From: Microbacterium yannicii PS01
GTDB lineage: Bacteria; Actinomycetota; Actinomycetes; Actinomycetales; Microbacteriaceae
Reading direction: 5' to 3'
Assembly: GCF_000304335.1 (NCBI RefSeq)
Contig: NZ_CAJF01000027.1
Span: forward strand, 1-59,231
Length of the DNA: 59,231 nt
Both the position numbers and the translations under genes were made by a program. This document shows positions 43,908-53,580 of this stretch, piece by piece. The notes under the pieces were generated by a model. The model worked only from the letters and a program-made list of their open reading frames with translations, had not been told where the DNA came from and ran no database searches. Numbering within the stretch: the stretch's first letter is position 1; each line of letters starts with the position of its first letter.

Positions 43908-43913
43908 TAGGCT
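43908..43913 (+). promoter_or_regulatory. -10-like TAGGCT upstream of pyc
   Basis: TAGGCT lies 97 bases before the pyc ATG, in the 125-base gap between the divergent parA and pyc. No clear -35 is seen. The rest of the gap contains only the pyc ribosome-binding site. Confidence 0.35.
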
Positions 43914-44010
43914 GTGAGCACACTCAGGCCATCATCTGGGGCCGTTATCAGGGGCTGTTTCCCGGGCCCGTGTGAAGCGCCCCGTCCGCACCCCCGCCTC
44001 CGGAGGTCGA

Positions 44011-47000
44011 ATGTTCCGCAAGATCCTCGTCGCGAACCGTGGAGAGATCGCGATCCGCGCGTTTCGCGCAGCGTACGAGCTGGGAGCCCGCACCGTTGCC
44101 GTCTTCCCGTACGAAGATCGCAACTCGCTGCACCGGCTGAAGGCCGACGAGGCCTACCTCATCGGCGAGAAGGGTCACCCCGTGCGGGCCTACCTCGACG
44201 TGGACGAGATCGTGCGCGTAGCGAAGGAGGCCGGCGCGGACGCGATCTATCCGGGCTACGGCTTCCTCTCGGAGAACCCCGAGCTCGCCGAGAAGGCCGC
44301 CGCCAACGGCATCGCCTTCATCGGCCCGCCCGCGAGCGTGCTCGAGATGGCGGGCAACAAGGTCACGGCGAAGCATCATGCGATCGCTGCCGGTGTGCCC
44401 GTGCTGCGTTCGACCGAGGCATCGGATGACGTCGACGTCCTCCTCGCCCAGGCCGACGACATCGGCTTCCCGATCTTCGTCAAGGCTGTGGCCGGTGGCG
44501 GCGGCCGGGGGATGCGGCGGGTCGAGGCCCGCGAAGAGCTGGCGCCGGCGGTGGCCGAAGCCATGCGCGAAGCCGGCAGCGCCTTCGGCGACGCCCGCGT
44601 CTTCCTCGAGCAGGCCGTGCAGCGGCCGCGCCACGTCGAGGTGCAGATCCTCGCCGACGCGGCGGGGGAGACCGTTCACCTGTTCGAGCGTGACTGCTCG
44701 GTGCAGCGACGGCACCAGAAGGTCATCGAGATCGCGCCCGCGCCGAACCTCGACCCGGCCGTGCGCGACGCGCTGCACGGCTACGCCGTCGCGTTCGCCC
44801 GCTCGATCGGCTATCAGAACGCCGGAACGGTCGAGTTCCTGCTCGAGACGGCCGGTCCGCGTACGGGCGAGGTCGTCTTCATCGAGATGAATCCGCGCAT
44901 CCAGGTCGAGCACACGGTCACCGAAGAGGTCACCGACGTCGACCTTGTGCAGTCGCAGATGCGCATCGCCGCCGGCCAGAGCCTCGACGAGCTCGGGCTG
45001 ACCCAGGACCGCATCCGCCTGCGCGGTGCGGCTCTGCAGTGCCGCATCACGACGGAGGACCCGACCCAGGGCTTCCGGCCCGACACCGGCAAGATCACGA
45101 CCTACCGCTCACCGGGCGGTGCCGGCATCCGCCTGGACGGCGGCACGACCGCCGCGGGCGCGCAGATCAGCCCGCACTTCGACTCGATGCTGTCGAAGCT
45201 GACCTGCCGCGGGCGCGACTTCGGGGCTGCCGTCGTGCGCGCACGGCGCGCACTCGCCGAGTTCCGCATCCGCGGGGTCTCGACGAACATCCCCTTCCTG
45301 CAGGCCGTGCTCGACGACCCCGCGTTCGTGGCGGGTGACGTCTCGACGTCGTTCATCGACGAGCGGCCGCAGCTGCTCAAGGGCCGCGAGTCGAAGGACC
45401 GCGGCACGAAGATCCTCAACTGGCTGACCGACACGACGGTCAACAAGCCGCACGGCGACAACCCCGTGACCGTCGACCCGCGGCTCAAGCTGCCCACGGC
45501 CGATCTGACGGTCGAGCCGTCCGCCGGCTCGCGTCAGCGTCTGCTCGAGCTCGGACCGGCCGGCTTCGCGCAGGCCCTGCGTGCGCAGACCGCCCTCGCC
45601 GTCACCGAGACCACGTTCCGCGACGCCCACCAGTCGCTTCTCGCGACGCGCGTGCGGACGAAGGACCTGGTGACCGTCGCTCCGTACGTCGCGCGCCTCA
45701 CCCCCCAGCTGCTGTCGGTCGAGGCCTGGGGCGGGGCTACCTACGACGTCGCCCTGCGCTTCCTCGGCGAAGACCCGTGGGAGCGGCTGGACCGGCTCCG
45801 GACGGCGCTGCCCAACATCGCCATCCAGATGCTGCTGCGCGGCCGCAACACGGTGGGGTACACGCCGTACCCGACCGAGGTCACCGACGCGTTCGTCGCC
45901 GAGGCCGCGGCATCGGGCATCGACATCTTCCGCATCTTCGACGCGCTCAACGACGTGGCGCAGATGCGGCCCGCGATCGACGCGGTGCTGCAGACCGGCA
46001 CTTCTCTCGCCGAGGTCGCCGTCTGCTACACCGGCGACCTGCTCAACCCCGCCGAGGACCTCTACACGCTCGACTACTACCTCCGCCTCGCCGAGCAGAT
46101 CACGGCAGCGGGCGCGCACGTGCTGGCCATCAAAGACATGGCGGGACTGCTGCGGCCGGCCGCGGCATCCCGTCTGGTCGCCGCGCTGCGCGAGAACTTC
46201 AACCTCCCGGTGCACGTGCACACGCACGACACCGCCGGCGGACAGCTGGCGACGCTGCTGGCCGCGAGCGCGGCAGGGGCGGATGCCGTGGATGCGGCGG
46301 CTGCGCCGATGTCGGGCACGACCAGCCAGCCCTCGCTGTCGGCGCTCGTGGCCGCTCTCACCCACACCGAGCGCGACACCGGTATCGACCTCGGCGCCGT
46401 GAGCGACCTCGAGCCGTACTGGGAGGCTGTGCGCCACCTCTACCGCCCGTTCGAGTCGGGGCTTCCGGGTCCGACCGGGCGCGTGTACCACCACGAGATC
46501 CCCGGCGGGCAGCTGTCGAACCTGCGACAGCAGGCGATCGCCCTGGGCCTGGCCGAGGACTTCGAGCTCATCGAGGACATGTACGCCGCTGCGAACGACA
46601 TCCTCGGCCGGGTGCCGAAGGTGACGCCGTCGTCGAAGGTCGTCGGCGACCTCGCCCTGCATCTGGCCGCCGTCAAGGCCGACCCGGCGGACTTCGCCGA
46701 GAACCCCCAGAACTACGACATCCCCGACTCGGTCGTGGGCTTCATGGCGGGCGAGCTGGGAGACCTGCCCGGCGGCTGGCCCGAGCCCTTCCGCACCAAG
46801 GTGCTGCAGGGCCGCGACGTCAGCATCGAGGTGACGCCCCTCACCGAGAGCGAGTCGGCGGCCCTCGGAGCGGATGCCGAAGCCCGCCGCGCGATGCTCA
46901 ACAAGCTCCTCTTCCCGGCACCGACCCGCGAGTACGAGCAGCGACGAGAGGTCTTCGGCGACCTCAGCGTCCTCGATACGGCGGATTACCTGTACGGCCT

Positions 47001-47418
47001 CGCTCAGGGGACCGAGCACGTCGTCGAGATCGAGCGCGGCGTGCAGCTCTTCGTCGGCCTGGAGGCGATCGGCGAGGCGGACGACAAGGGCATGCGCACC
47101 GTCATGACCACGCTGAACGGTCAGCTGAGACCCGTCTTCGTCCGCGACCGCAGCATCTCGGTCGAGTCGCGTCAGGCGGAGAAGGCCGACACCTCCAAGC
47201 CGGGTCAGGTCGCGGCGCCGTTCTCGGGTGTCGTCACGCTCAAGACCGTCGTCGGCGATGCCGTCACGGCGGGGCAGCCGGTCGCCTCCATCGAGGCCAT
47301 GAAGATGGAGGCGGCCATCACCGCGCCCGTCGACGGCGTCGTGGAGCGCCTGGCGATCGCCGAGACCGCCCAGGTCGACGCAGGCGACCTTTTGGTCGTG
47401 ATCCGCCCGTCGCAGTAG
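44011..47418 (+). CDS. pyc: Pyruvate carboxylase
   Basis: A 1135-residue biotin enzyme making oxaloacetate from pyruvate and bicarbonate. Biotin carboxylase is residues ~1-450 (MFRKILVANRGEIAIRAF; GGGGRGMRRVE). The carboxyltransferase domain is ~530-800 (TTFRDAHQSLLATRVRT). The C-terminal biotinyl domain has its Lys at residue 1098 in EAMKMEA. Full family length. The ATG at 44011 follows GGAGGTCGA; an upstream in-frame GTG is less likely. Confidence 0.96.
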   Translation: MFRKILVANRGEIAIRAFRAAYELGARTVAVFPYEDRNSLHRLKADEAYLIGEKGHPVRAYLDVDEIVRVAKEAGADAIYPGYGFLSENPELAEKAAANGIAFIGPPASVLEMAGNKVTAKHHAIAAGVPVLRSTEASDDVDVLLAQADDIGFPIFVKAVAGGGGRGMRRVEAREELAPAVAEAMREAGSAFGDARVFLEQAVQRPRHVEVQILADAAGETVHLFERDCSVQRRHQKVIEIAPAPNLDPAVRDALHGYAVAFARSIGYQNAGTVEFLLETAGPRTGEVVFIEMNPRIQVEHTVTEEVTDVDLVQSQMRIAAGQSLDELGLTQDRIRLRGAALQCRITTEDPTQGFRPDTGKITTYRSPGGAGIRLDGGTTAAGAQISPHFDSMLSKLTCRGRDFGAAVVRARRALAEFRIRGVSTNIPFLQAVLDDPAFVAGDVSTSFIDERPQLLKGRESKDRGTKILNWLTDTTVNKPHGDNPVTVDPRLKLPTADLTVEPSAGSRQRLLELGPAGFAQALRAQTALAVTETTFRDAHQSLLATRVRTKDLVTVAPYVARLTPQLLSVEAWGGATYDVALRFLGEDPWERLDRLRTALPNIAIQMLLRGRNTVGYTPYPTEVTDAFVAEAAASGIDIFRIFDALNDVAQMRPAIDAVLQTGTSLAEVAVCYTGDLLNPAEDLYTLDYYLRLAEQITAAGAHVLAIKDMAGLLRPAAASRLVAALRENFNLPVHVHTHDTAGGQLATLLAASAAGADAVDAAAAPMSGTTSQPSLSALVAALTHTERDTGIDLGAVSDLEPYWEAVRHLYRPFESGLPGPTGRVYHHEIPGGQLSNLRQQAIALGLAEDFELIEDMYAAANDILGRVPKVTPSSKVVGDLALHLAAVKADPADFAENPQNYDIPDSVVGFMAGELGDLPGGWPEPFRTKVLQGRDVSIEVTPLTESESAALGADAEARRAMLNKLLFPAPTREYEQRREVFGDLSVLDTADYLYGLAQGTEHVVEIERGVQLFVGLEAIGEADDKGMRTVMTTLNGQLRPVFVRDRSISVESRQAEKADTSKPGQVAAPFSGVVTLKTVVGDAVTAGQPVASIEAMKMEAAITAPVDGVVERLAIAETAQVDAGDLLVVIRPSQ

Positions 47419-47470
47419 CCTGGAGGGTGGCATCCGCCCGAAACGCCCCTCTGCCCTGGAGATCTCCGCA

Positions 47471-48188
47471 GTGACGCCCGACCGACCCGACCACACGCCC
47501 GACGAACCCGAGAACGGCGTGCTCTCCGACACGGGGAGTCTCGAGACGACCGGGATCGGCATTCTGGGCGGTGCGACGGCTCAGGTGAGCGTCGAGCTGC
47601 CCACGGAATCCGAGGACGATCTGGCCGATGACGACGTGATCGACGACGAGATCCCGTTCGTCATCGAGATCCCCGCCAACGCCGATCTGCCGGTGCTCGC
47701 CCGTCCGGCTGAGCCGGAGCCGGCGGTGGAGACGGCCGAGGCCGAGATCATCGAGAGCGACACCGCGCACGCCGACCTCGAGGAGTGGACGGTCGAGGGC
47801 GAGGGATTCGCGGCGGCGAGCCCCTCGGAAGACATCGCGGATGCCGATGAGGTGTACGAGGCGACGGTGATCAATCATCGGGAGCCCGAGGCCGACCCTC
47901 AGCCCGATGCGGAGCCGCACGCCGCCGAGGATTCCGCGCCGGCGGAGCCCTGGCAGAGCGACGCCGACCAGCCCCACGCGGATGACGACGCCGGCTCTGG
48001 AGGCGCGGCAGCGCTCGACGACGCGGCGCCGGAGAGTGCCGCGGAGTCAGACGACGATGCCGTGTTCGACGACGATGCCGCGTTCGAGGACGTCGAGTTC
48101 GCGGATGTCGACTTCGCCACCGCCCTGGCAGAAGAGACGGCCGCGATCGCGGAGGAACCCATGACCGCTGAAACCCCAGAACCCCCAG
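47471..48188 (+). pseudogene. Acidic N-terminal part of a frameshifted MinD/ParA-like gene
   Basis: A GTG preceded by GGAGAT opens a frame encoding ~238 residues, very rich in Asp, Glu, Ala and Pro, with no domain. Just after EEPMTAETPEP the frame stops making sense at a run of five C (48182-48186), while the frame one base later continues naturally into the ATPase. Removing one C joins the two into a single protein of about 625 residues. Either a real inactivating frameshift or an extra base in the assembly. Confidence 0.7.
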
Positions 48189-48245
48189 CCGGCCGCGTCG
48201 CCGGCATCGTCGGCGACCGATGCCGCAGCCCGGACCGCCCCGCCG

Positions 48246-49349
48246 GTGCCGCCGCTGCCGGTCGCCGGGCCCACGCCGGCCACCCGCCGCGAAGCCCACC
48301 ACACCGGCGCCGTGCCCGTCCCCGAGCGTGCGGTCGAGCGTTCGCAGCCGCGTCCGGGAATCGCCCTGACCTCGAAGCGCCTGGGCGAGTTCGAGGCCGA
48401 TCGCGAGACGGCCGATCTGCTCACCGCCGATCGCCTCCTCGACCCGCACCAGGTCGTGCGCTCCGAGCCGGAAGGCATGTGGCAGCACTTCGTCTACTCG
48501 CTCTCCGGCCGCCGGATCAACCTCGGCGACAGCAAGCGCGCGCGGGCGCGCAAGGAGCTCGACCGCCGTATCGCCGCGCCGCTCACGGGCGGTGCGCGGT
48601 TCGTGCCGGTGCTCTCCCGCAAGGGCGGCGTCGGCAAGACGACCGTGACGACGCTGCTCGGCATGGCCCTCGCCGACGCCCGCGACGACCGCGTGATCGC
48701 GGTGGACGCCAACCCCGATCGCGGCACCCTCGCCGAGCGCATCTCGCGCGACAGCGGAAAGACCGTCCGCGACCTCGTGCGGGTGCGCGGCGACGTCGTC
48801 GGCTTCAATGACCTGTCGAACATCGTCGCGCGCGACGAGACGCGGCTGGATGTCGTCGCGTCCGACACCGACCCGCGCGTGTCCGAAGCGTTCAACGACA
48901 ACGACTACCGGGATGTGGCCTCACTCGCCGCGCACTACTACTCCGTCGTCCTCACCGACACCGGCACCGGAATCGTCCACTCCGTCATGGGAGCCACGCT
49001 CGACCTGGCCGACCAGCTCGTCATCGTGGCCGGCCTCAGCGTCGACGAGGCGCGGCTGGCTTCCGAGACGCTGACCTGGCTCGAGACCAACGGCTACTCC
49101 GACAAGGTGCGCGGCGCCGTCGTGGTGCTCAACAACGCCCGTCCCGGCCAGCCCCTCGTCCAGCTGGACGAGCTCGAGGCGCACTTCCGCTCCCGTGTAC
49201 GCGCGGTCGTCCGCGTGCCGTACGACCCGCACATCGCGGCCGGCAGCGCGATCGGATTCCGGGAACTGCAGGCCGACACGCGCCTCGCGGCCCGGGAGCT
49301 CGCGGCGACGGTCATCGAGGGTCTGCGCTCCTACGCGCCGGCCGCCTGA
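48246..49349 (+). CDS. MinD/ParA-like ATPase, main part of the frameshifted gene
   Basis: A 367-residue frame (open from 48165) containing the ATPase. Walker A is [20 protein letters not shown] (residues ~126-145), A' is [14 protein letters not shown], and the switch region includes [17 protein letters not shown]. An N-terminal ~110 residues ([20 protein letters not shown]) has homologues in actinobacterial MinD-like proteins linked to type VII secretion or cell poles. GTG 48246 may not be a true start; the protein probably continues from the acidic part at 47471 after a one-base correction. No ParB or secretion genes nearby. Confidence 0.75.
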   Translation: MPPLPVAGPTPATRREAHHTGAVPVPERAVERSQPRPGIALTSKRLGEFEADRETADLLTADRLLDPHQVVRSEPEGMWQHFVYSLSGRRINLGDSKRARARKELDRRIAAPLTGGARFVPVLSRKGGVGKTTVTTLLGMALADARDDRVIAVDANPDRGTLAERISRDSGKTVRDLVRVRGDVVGFNDLSNIVARDETRLDVVASDTDPRVSEAFNDNDYRDVASLAAHYYSVVLTDTGTGIVHSVMGATLDLADQLVIVAGLSVDEARLASETLTWLETNGYSDKVRGAVVVLNNARPGQPLVQLDELEAHFRSRVRAVVRVPYDPHIAAGSAIGFRELQADTRLAARELAATVIEGLRSYAPAA

Positions 49350-49357
49350 GGCATCCG

Positions 49358-49849
49358 ATGGCCGTTCGTCCCATCCGTGTCTTCGGCGACCCCGTCCTGA
49401 AGTCCGTCAGCACATCGATCGATGAGATCGACGACGGAGTGCGCGCGCTCGTGCGCGACCTCGTCGACACCGTCGAGCTTCCCGGCCGCGCCGGCGTGGC
49501 GGCGCCCCAGATCGGCGTCGGCCTGCGGGCCTTCAGCTACAACATCGACGGCGACATCGGATACGTGCTCAACCCCGTGCTCGTCGAGGTGTCGGGCGAG
49601 CCCGAGCCCATCGGCGAGGGCTGCCTATCGGTGCCCGGTCTGTGGCACGATGCCATCCGGTATCCGAGGGCGAAGGTCGTGGGCATCGACCTCGACGGGA
49701 ACGAGATCGTCATCGAGGGGGAGGGCCTGCTCGCCCAGGCGCTGCAGCACGAGACGGACCACCTCGACGGCACCCTCTACCTCGACCGGCTGAGCCCGGA
49801 GGAGCGCCGCGTCGCGATGCGAGAGATCCGCGAGTCCGACTGGTTCTGA
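49358..49849 (+). CDS. def: Peptide deformylase
   Basis: A 163-residue Fe/Zn hydrolase removing the formyl group from nascent proteins. All three motifs are present: [18 protein letters not shown] with the metal-binding Cys, and QHETDHLDG with two metal-binding His and the catalytic Glu. It begins eight bases after the MinD-like gene and is probably co-transcribed. A strong hairpin follows. Confidence 0.96.
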   Translation: MAVRPIRVFGDPVLKSVSTSIDEIDDGVRALVRDLVDTVELPGRAGVAAPQIGVGLRAFSYNIDGDIGYVLNPVLVEVSGEPEPIGEGCLSVPGLWHDAIRYPRAKVVGIDLDGNEIVIEGEGLLAQALQHETDHLDGTLYLDRLSPEERRVAMREIRESDWF

Positions 49850-49877
49850 TTCCGCGTCGGGTTCGGCGTCAAGCAAG

Positions 49878-49909
49878 AGAGCGGATGCCGGGGTCCCGGC
49901 ATCCGCTCT
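49878..49909. terminator. Bidirectional terminator with GGATGCC core
   Basis: AGAGCGGATGCCGGG and CCCGGCATCCGCTCT form a perfect 15-bp stem with a GT loop. It separates the convergent def and fadD genes. Confidence 0.88.
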
Positions 49910-49923
49910 TCTCTTGCGGCGGA

Positions 49924-51750
49924 TCAGCTCAACGAGACGTTCGACGTGTTCACCGGCACCGCGTAGAGCTCCTCGATGTCGGTCGCGAAGTCGTCCATGA
50001 TGACATTGCGCTTGATGCTCATCTTCGGCGTGAGGTGTCCGCTCGCCTCGGTCCACTCGAGCGGGAGGAGCGTGAACTTGCGGATCGACTCTGCACGCGA
50101 GACGTGCGTGTTGGCCTCATCGATCGCCCGCTGCACCTCGGCGCGCACGGCCGGGTTCTTCGCCGCCTCGTCGAGCGACATGCTCTTGTCGAGGCTGTTG
50201 TTCGCCAGCCATGTCGGCAGCATCTCGGGGTCGAGGGTGATCAGTGCCGAGATGAACGGCTTCTGGTCTCCGACGACGACGACCTGACCGACGATCGGAT
50301 TGGCGCGGATCGGGTCCTCGAGCACCGCCGGTGCGACGTTCTTGCCGCCGGCGGTCACGATGATCTCCTTCTTGCGGCCGGTGATCTTCAGGAAGCCCTC
50401 TTCGTCGAACGAGCCGATGTCGCCGGTGCGGAACCAGTCGCCGTCGAACGATGCGGCCGTCGCCTCGGGGTTGCGCCAGTACTCCTTGAAGACGTTGATA
50501 CCGCGGACCTGGACCTCGTCGTCCTCACCCAGCCGGATCGCGACGCCGGGAAGCACGGGTCCGACGGTGCCGATCTTCGACTTCGTCGCGAGGTTGACCG
50601 TCGCCGGCGCCGTGGTCTCGGTGAGACCGTAGCCCTCGAGGATGGTGACGCCCAGGCTGTGGAAGAAGTGGCCGAGGCGCGGTCCGAGCGGCGCAGAACC
50701 CGACACGGCGTAAACGACGTTGCCGCCCATCGCCGCGCGCAGCTTGCTGTAGACGAGCCGGTCGAAGAGAGCGAACTTGATCTTGGTGAGGAAGGGAACC
50801 TTCTTGCCGTCCTGGAGGAGCGTGGAGTGCTCGATGGCGGTGTGGGCGGCGGCGCGGAAGATCTTGCCCTTGCCGCCGGCCTCGGCCTTCTGCTCGGCGG
50901 AGTTGTAGACCTTCTCGAACACGCGCGGCACGGCCAGCAGGTAGGTCGGCTTGAACGATCCGAGCGCCGGGAGCAGCTGCTTGGTGTCGGGCTGGTGCCC
51001 CGTCTTCACGCCCGCGTGGATGTTCAGGATCGAGATGAACCGGGCGAAGATGTGCGCGGTGGTGATGAACAGCAGGGTCGAGGCGCCCGGCGTGGCGACG
51101 ACCTCGTGCAGAGCCTTGGCGGAGTTGCGCGTGAGCTCGACGAAGTTGCTGTGCGTGAGCACGCAGCCCTTCGGGCGTCCCGTGGAGCCGGACGTGTAGA
51201 TCAGGGTCGCGATGTCGGCGCCGTTGGCGAGGTTGCGACGCCGCTCGATCTCGTCGTCGCTGACGTCGACGCCACCCGCGATGAGGGTGTCGAGGTCGCC
51301 GCGCTGCATCTCCCACGTGGAGCGGATCAGCGGAAGCTCGCCGCGCACCTCGGCGAGGCGGGCGGTGTGGTCGGCCGACTCGGCGATGCACGCCACGGCG
51401 CCCGAGTCGGAGAGGATCCAGCCCACCTGCGACGCGGAGCTCGTCTCGTACACCGGGACCATGACGGCGCCCGCGAAGAAGAGCGCGAAGTCGACCAGAG
51501 TCCAGTCGTAGGTTGTGCGGGCGATGAAGGCGACCTTGTCGCCGGGTTCGACACCCGCCGCGACGAAGCCCTTGGCGAGGGCGATGACCTGGCGGTGGAA
51601 GTCTCGCGCACTGATGTCGCGCCACCCGCCTCCGTCGGGAACGGCGAAAAGCGCCAGGTCGGGCGTCTGCTTCACCCGCTCGACCAAGAGATCGGTGATG
51701 TTCGCCTGCGCATCAGCAGGGACGATCGGAGGGACTTCGAACTGGACCAC
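49924..51750 (-). CDS. Long-chain acyl-CoA synthetase (FadD15-like)
   Basis: A 608-residue AMP-forming ligase activating fatty acids to acyl-CoA. The AMP/ATP signature is LIYTSGSTGRPKGCVLTHSN near residue 187; EGYGLTETTAPATVN and GDWFRTGDIGSFDEEG are the A5 and A7 motifs, and the catalytic Lys region is ITGRKKEIIVTAGGKNVAP. The GTG at 51750 follows GAAGGAG, and TAGACT at 51801-51806 is a likely -10. Together with plsC nearby it fits phospholipid assembly. The order fadD-plsC-aroG resembles Rv2187-Rv2182c-Rv2178c. Confidence 0.92.
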   Translation of the reverse strand: MVQFEVPPIVPADAQANITDLLVERVKQTPDLALFAVPDGGGWRDISARDFHRQVIALAKGFVAAGVEPGDKVAFIARTTYDWTLVDFALFFAGAVMVPVYETSSASQVGWILSDSGAVACIAESADHTARLAEVRGELPLIRSTWEMQRGDLDTLIAGGVDVSDDEIERRRNLANGADIATLIYTSGSTGRPKGCVLTHSNFVELTRNSAKALHEVVATPGASTLLFITTAHIFARFISILNIHAGVKTGHQPDTKQLLPALGSFKPTYLLAVPRVFEKVYNSAEQKAEAGGKGKIFRAAAHTAIEHSTLLQDGKKVPFLTKIKFALFDRLVYSKLRAAMGGNVVYAVSGSAPLGPRLGHFFHSLGVTILEGYGLTETTAPATVNLATKSKIGTVGPVLPGVAIRLGEDDEVQVRGINVFKEYWRNPEATAASFDGDWFRTGDIGSFDEEGFLKITGRKKEIIVTAGGKNVAPAVLEDPIRANPIVGQVVVVGDQKPFISALITLDPEMLPTWLANNSLDKSMSLDEAAKNPAVRAEVQRAIDEANTHVSRAESIRKFTLLPLEWTEASGHLTPKMSIKRNVIMDDFATDIEELYAVPVNTSNVSLS

Positions 51751-51800
51751 GGCAGCTCCTTCGGTACCGGACGGGGTGAATCTCGGGCGGATCTGACCTG

Positions 51801-51806
51801 AGTCTA
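51801..51806 (-). promoter_or_regulatory. -10 box TAGACT for fadD
   Basis: On the minus strand TAGACT lies 50 bases before the fadD GTG, giving a leader with a ribosome-binding site. A divergent TAGACT for the kinase lies 50 bases away. Confidence 0.5.
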
Positions 51807-51856
51807 ATCCGCCGTCACGCTGCGACCAGCGGCACTGTGGACGGGCGTGCCCTGGA

Positions 51857-51862
51857 TAGACT
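51857..51862 (+). promoter_or_regulatory. -10 box TAGACT for the ROK kinase
   Basis: TAGACT is followed by a ~35-base leader ending in GGAGAGGGAG, the ribosome-binding site for the GTG at 51905. Confidence 0.5.
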
Positions 51863-51904
51863 TCAAGGCGCCGTCGCGCGCGCGGAGGCCGGAGAGGGAG
51901 TGCA

Positions 51905-52840
51905 GTGCTCAAGGTCGGGATCGACATCGGCGGAACGAAGATCGCGGGAGGTGTCGTCGACTCCCACGGCCGCATCGTCGAGAAGCTCCGCGTCGACACC
52001 CCGATCGACACCAGCGCCCTGGCCGACGCCGTCGTCGACATGACCCGGCATCTGGCGTCGCGCCATGACGTCGTCGCCGTCGGCGTCGCGGCCGCCGGCT
52101 TCATCGACCGCGACCGCGCCACCGTCATCCACGCGCCGAACATCGCGTGGCACGACGAACCGCTCAAGGCGCGCCTCGAGGCGCGGATCGACGTGCCCGT
52201 CACGATCGAGAACGACGCCAACGCCGCCGGGTGGGCCGAGTTCCGCTTCGGCGCCGGCCGCGAAGTCGACCACATGGTGATGCTCACGATGGGCACAGGC
52301 GTGGGCGGCGCCATCGTCGCCGAGGGCGAGCTGTTCCGCGGCGGTCACGGCATCGGGGGCGAGCTCGGCCACATGCGGTTCATCCGCGACGGCCTGCCCT
52401 GCGGCTGCGGCCAGAACGGATGCCTGGAGCAGTACGCGTCGGGCCGGGCGCTGCAGCGCGAGGCCAACGCCATCGCCGACGCCGGCGGCATCGGCGCCGC
52501 TCTCGCGGCGCTCCGCGCGGAGAAGGGCACGATCACCGGCCCGGCGGTCTCGCGCCTCGTGCTCGCGGGCGACGAAGGCGCCGTCGAGGCGCTCCGGCGG
52601 GTCGCGACCGCCCTCGGCGAAGCGTGCGGAGGATTCCAGGCCGTGCTCGACCCGGAGCTCTTCGTGATCGGCGGCGGTGTCGCGCAGCTCGGCGAGGACC
52701 TTCTGGAGCCGGTGCGCATCGCGTATGAGACGTCCCTGCCCGGGTACGGCGAGCGGCCGATCGCCGAGTTCGCGATCGCCGAGCTCGGCAACGACGCCGG
52801 CCTCATCGGCGCCGCCGACCTGGCGTCCGCGGAGGAGTAG
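51905..52840 (+). CDS. ROK family glucokinase
   Basis: A 311-residue sugar kinase. The ATP-binding loop is VGIDIGGTKIAGGVVD at the N-terminus. The ROK zinc site is in CGCGQNGCLEQYASGRAL (near residue 165), and ENDANAAGWAEF plus GTGVGGAIV surround the sugar site. It should phosphorylate glucose with ATP in the cytosol; length fits GlkA rather than polyphosphate glucokinase. Three bases separate it from plsC, so the two form an operon. ManNAc or other hexose specificity cannot be excluded. Confidence 0.88.
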   Translation: MLKVGIDIGGTKIAGGVVDSHGRIVEKLRVDTPIDTSALADAVVDMTRHLASRHDVVAVGVAAAGFIDRDRATVIHAPNIAWHDEPLKARLEARIDVPVTIENDANAAGWAEFRFGAGREVDHMVMLTMGTGVGGAIVAEGELFRGGHGIGGELGHMRFIRDGLPCGCGQNGCLEQYASGRALQREANAIADAGGIGAALAALRAEKGTITGPAVSRLVLAGDEGAVEALRRVATALGEACGGFQAVLDPELFVIGGGVAQLGEDLLEPVRIAYETSLPGYGERPIAEFAIAELGNDAGLIGAADLASAEE

Positions 52841-52843
52841 GCG

Positions 52844-53530
52844 ATGTTCTACTGGCTGATGAAGTACGTGGTGATCGGCCCGATCGTCAAGGCGATCTGG
52901 CGCCCGTGGATCATCGGCCGTCGCAACATCCCCGCCGGGGGTGCCGCGATCCTCGCGAGCAACCACCTCTCGTTCGTCGACTCCGTGTTCCTGCCGCTGA
53001 TGATCGACCGTCCGGTCGCGTTCCTCGCCAAGAGCGACTACTTCACCGGCAAGGGCCTCAGGGGCTGGTCCACCCGCATGTTCTTCAAGGCCACCGGCAT
53101 GATCCCGATCGACCGGTCGGGCGGCAAGGCCTCCGAGGCCTCGCTGAACACAGGGCTGCAGGTGCTCGGCCGCGGCGACCTGCTCGGCATCTACCCGGAG
53201 GGCACGCGCAGCCCCGACGGCAAGCTCTACCGGGGCCGCACCGGCCTGGCCCGCATGGCCCTCGAGGCGCACGTCCCCGTCGTGCCGGTCGTGATGGTCG
53301 ACACCGACACGATGATGCCGATCGGCACCCGCGTGCCCCGCATCGTGCGGGTCGGCATCGTCATCGGCGAGCCGCTGGACTTCTCGCGCTTCGAGGGGAT
53401 GGAAGGCGACCGCTACATCCTCCGCTCGATCACCGACGAGATCATGGTCGCACTGCAGCGACTGGGCGAGCAGGAGTACGAAGACGTCTACGCGTCGACG
53501 GTGAAGGACCGGCTGAAGACCCCGCGCTGA
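52844..53530 (+). CDS. plsC: 1-acyl-sn-glycerol-3-phosphate acyltransferase
   Basis: A 228-residue membrane-associated acyltransferase. The catalytic HX4D motif is in ASNHLSFVDSVF (near residue 40) and the phosphate-binding motif is IYPEGTRSPDGKLYRG. It makes phosphatidic acid from lysophosphatidic acid at the inner face of the membrane. A hydrophobic N-terminus (WLMKYVVIGPIVKAIW) probably anchors it. GAGGAGTAGGCG provides the ribosome-binding site before the ATG. Same neighbourhood as Rv2182c. Confidence 0.9.
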   Translation: MFYWLMKYVVIGPIVKAIWRPWIIGRRNIPAGGAAILASNHLSFVDSVFLPLMIDRPVAFLAKSDYFTGKGLRGWSTRMFFKATGMIPIDRSGGKASEASLNTGLQVLGRGDLLGIYPEGTRSPDGKLYRGRTGLARMALEAHVPVVPVVMVDTDTMMPIGTRVPRIVRVGIVIGEPLDFSRFEGMEGDRYILRSITDEIMVALQRLGEQEYEDVYASTVKDRLKTPR

Positions 53531-53568
53531 CCGCTGTCATCCGGCGCCGGGGCCGGTGCGCCCGCGGC

Positions 53569-53574
53569 TAGACT
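53569..53574 (+). promoter_or_regulatory. -10 box TAGACT for aroG, leaderless
   Basis: TAGACT, 6 bases, then the ATG at 53581. Confidence 0.65.
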
Positions 53575-53580
53575 CGAGGG

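Noticed and set aside
48165..48190. Programmed +1 frameshift in the MinD-like gene
   Set aside because: No slippery codon plus rare-codon or stop arrangement is visible, only a C5 run. A sequencing or mutational indel is simpler, so this is not claimed as a regulatory event.
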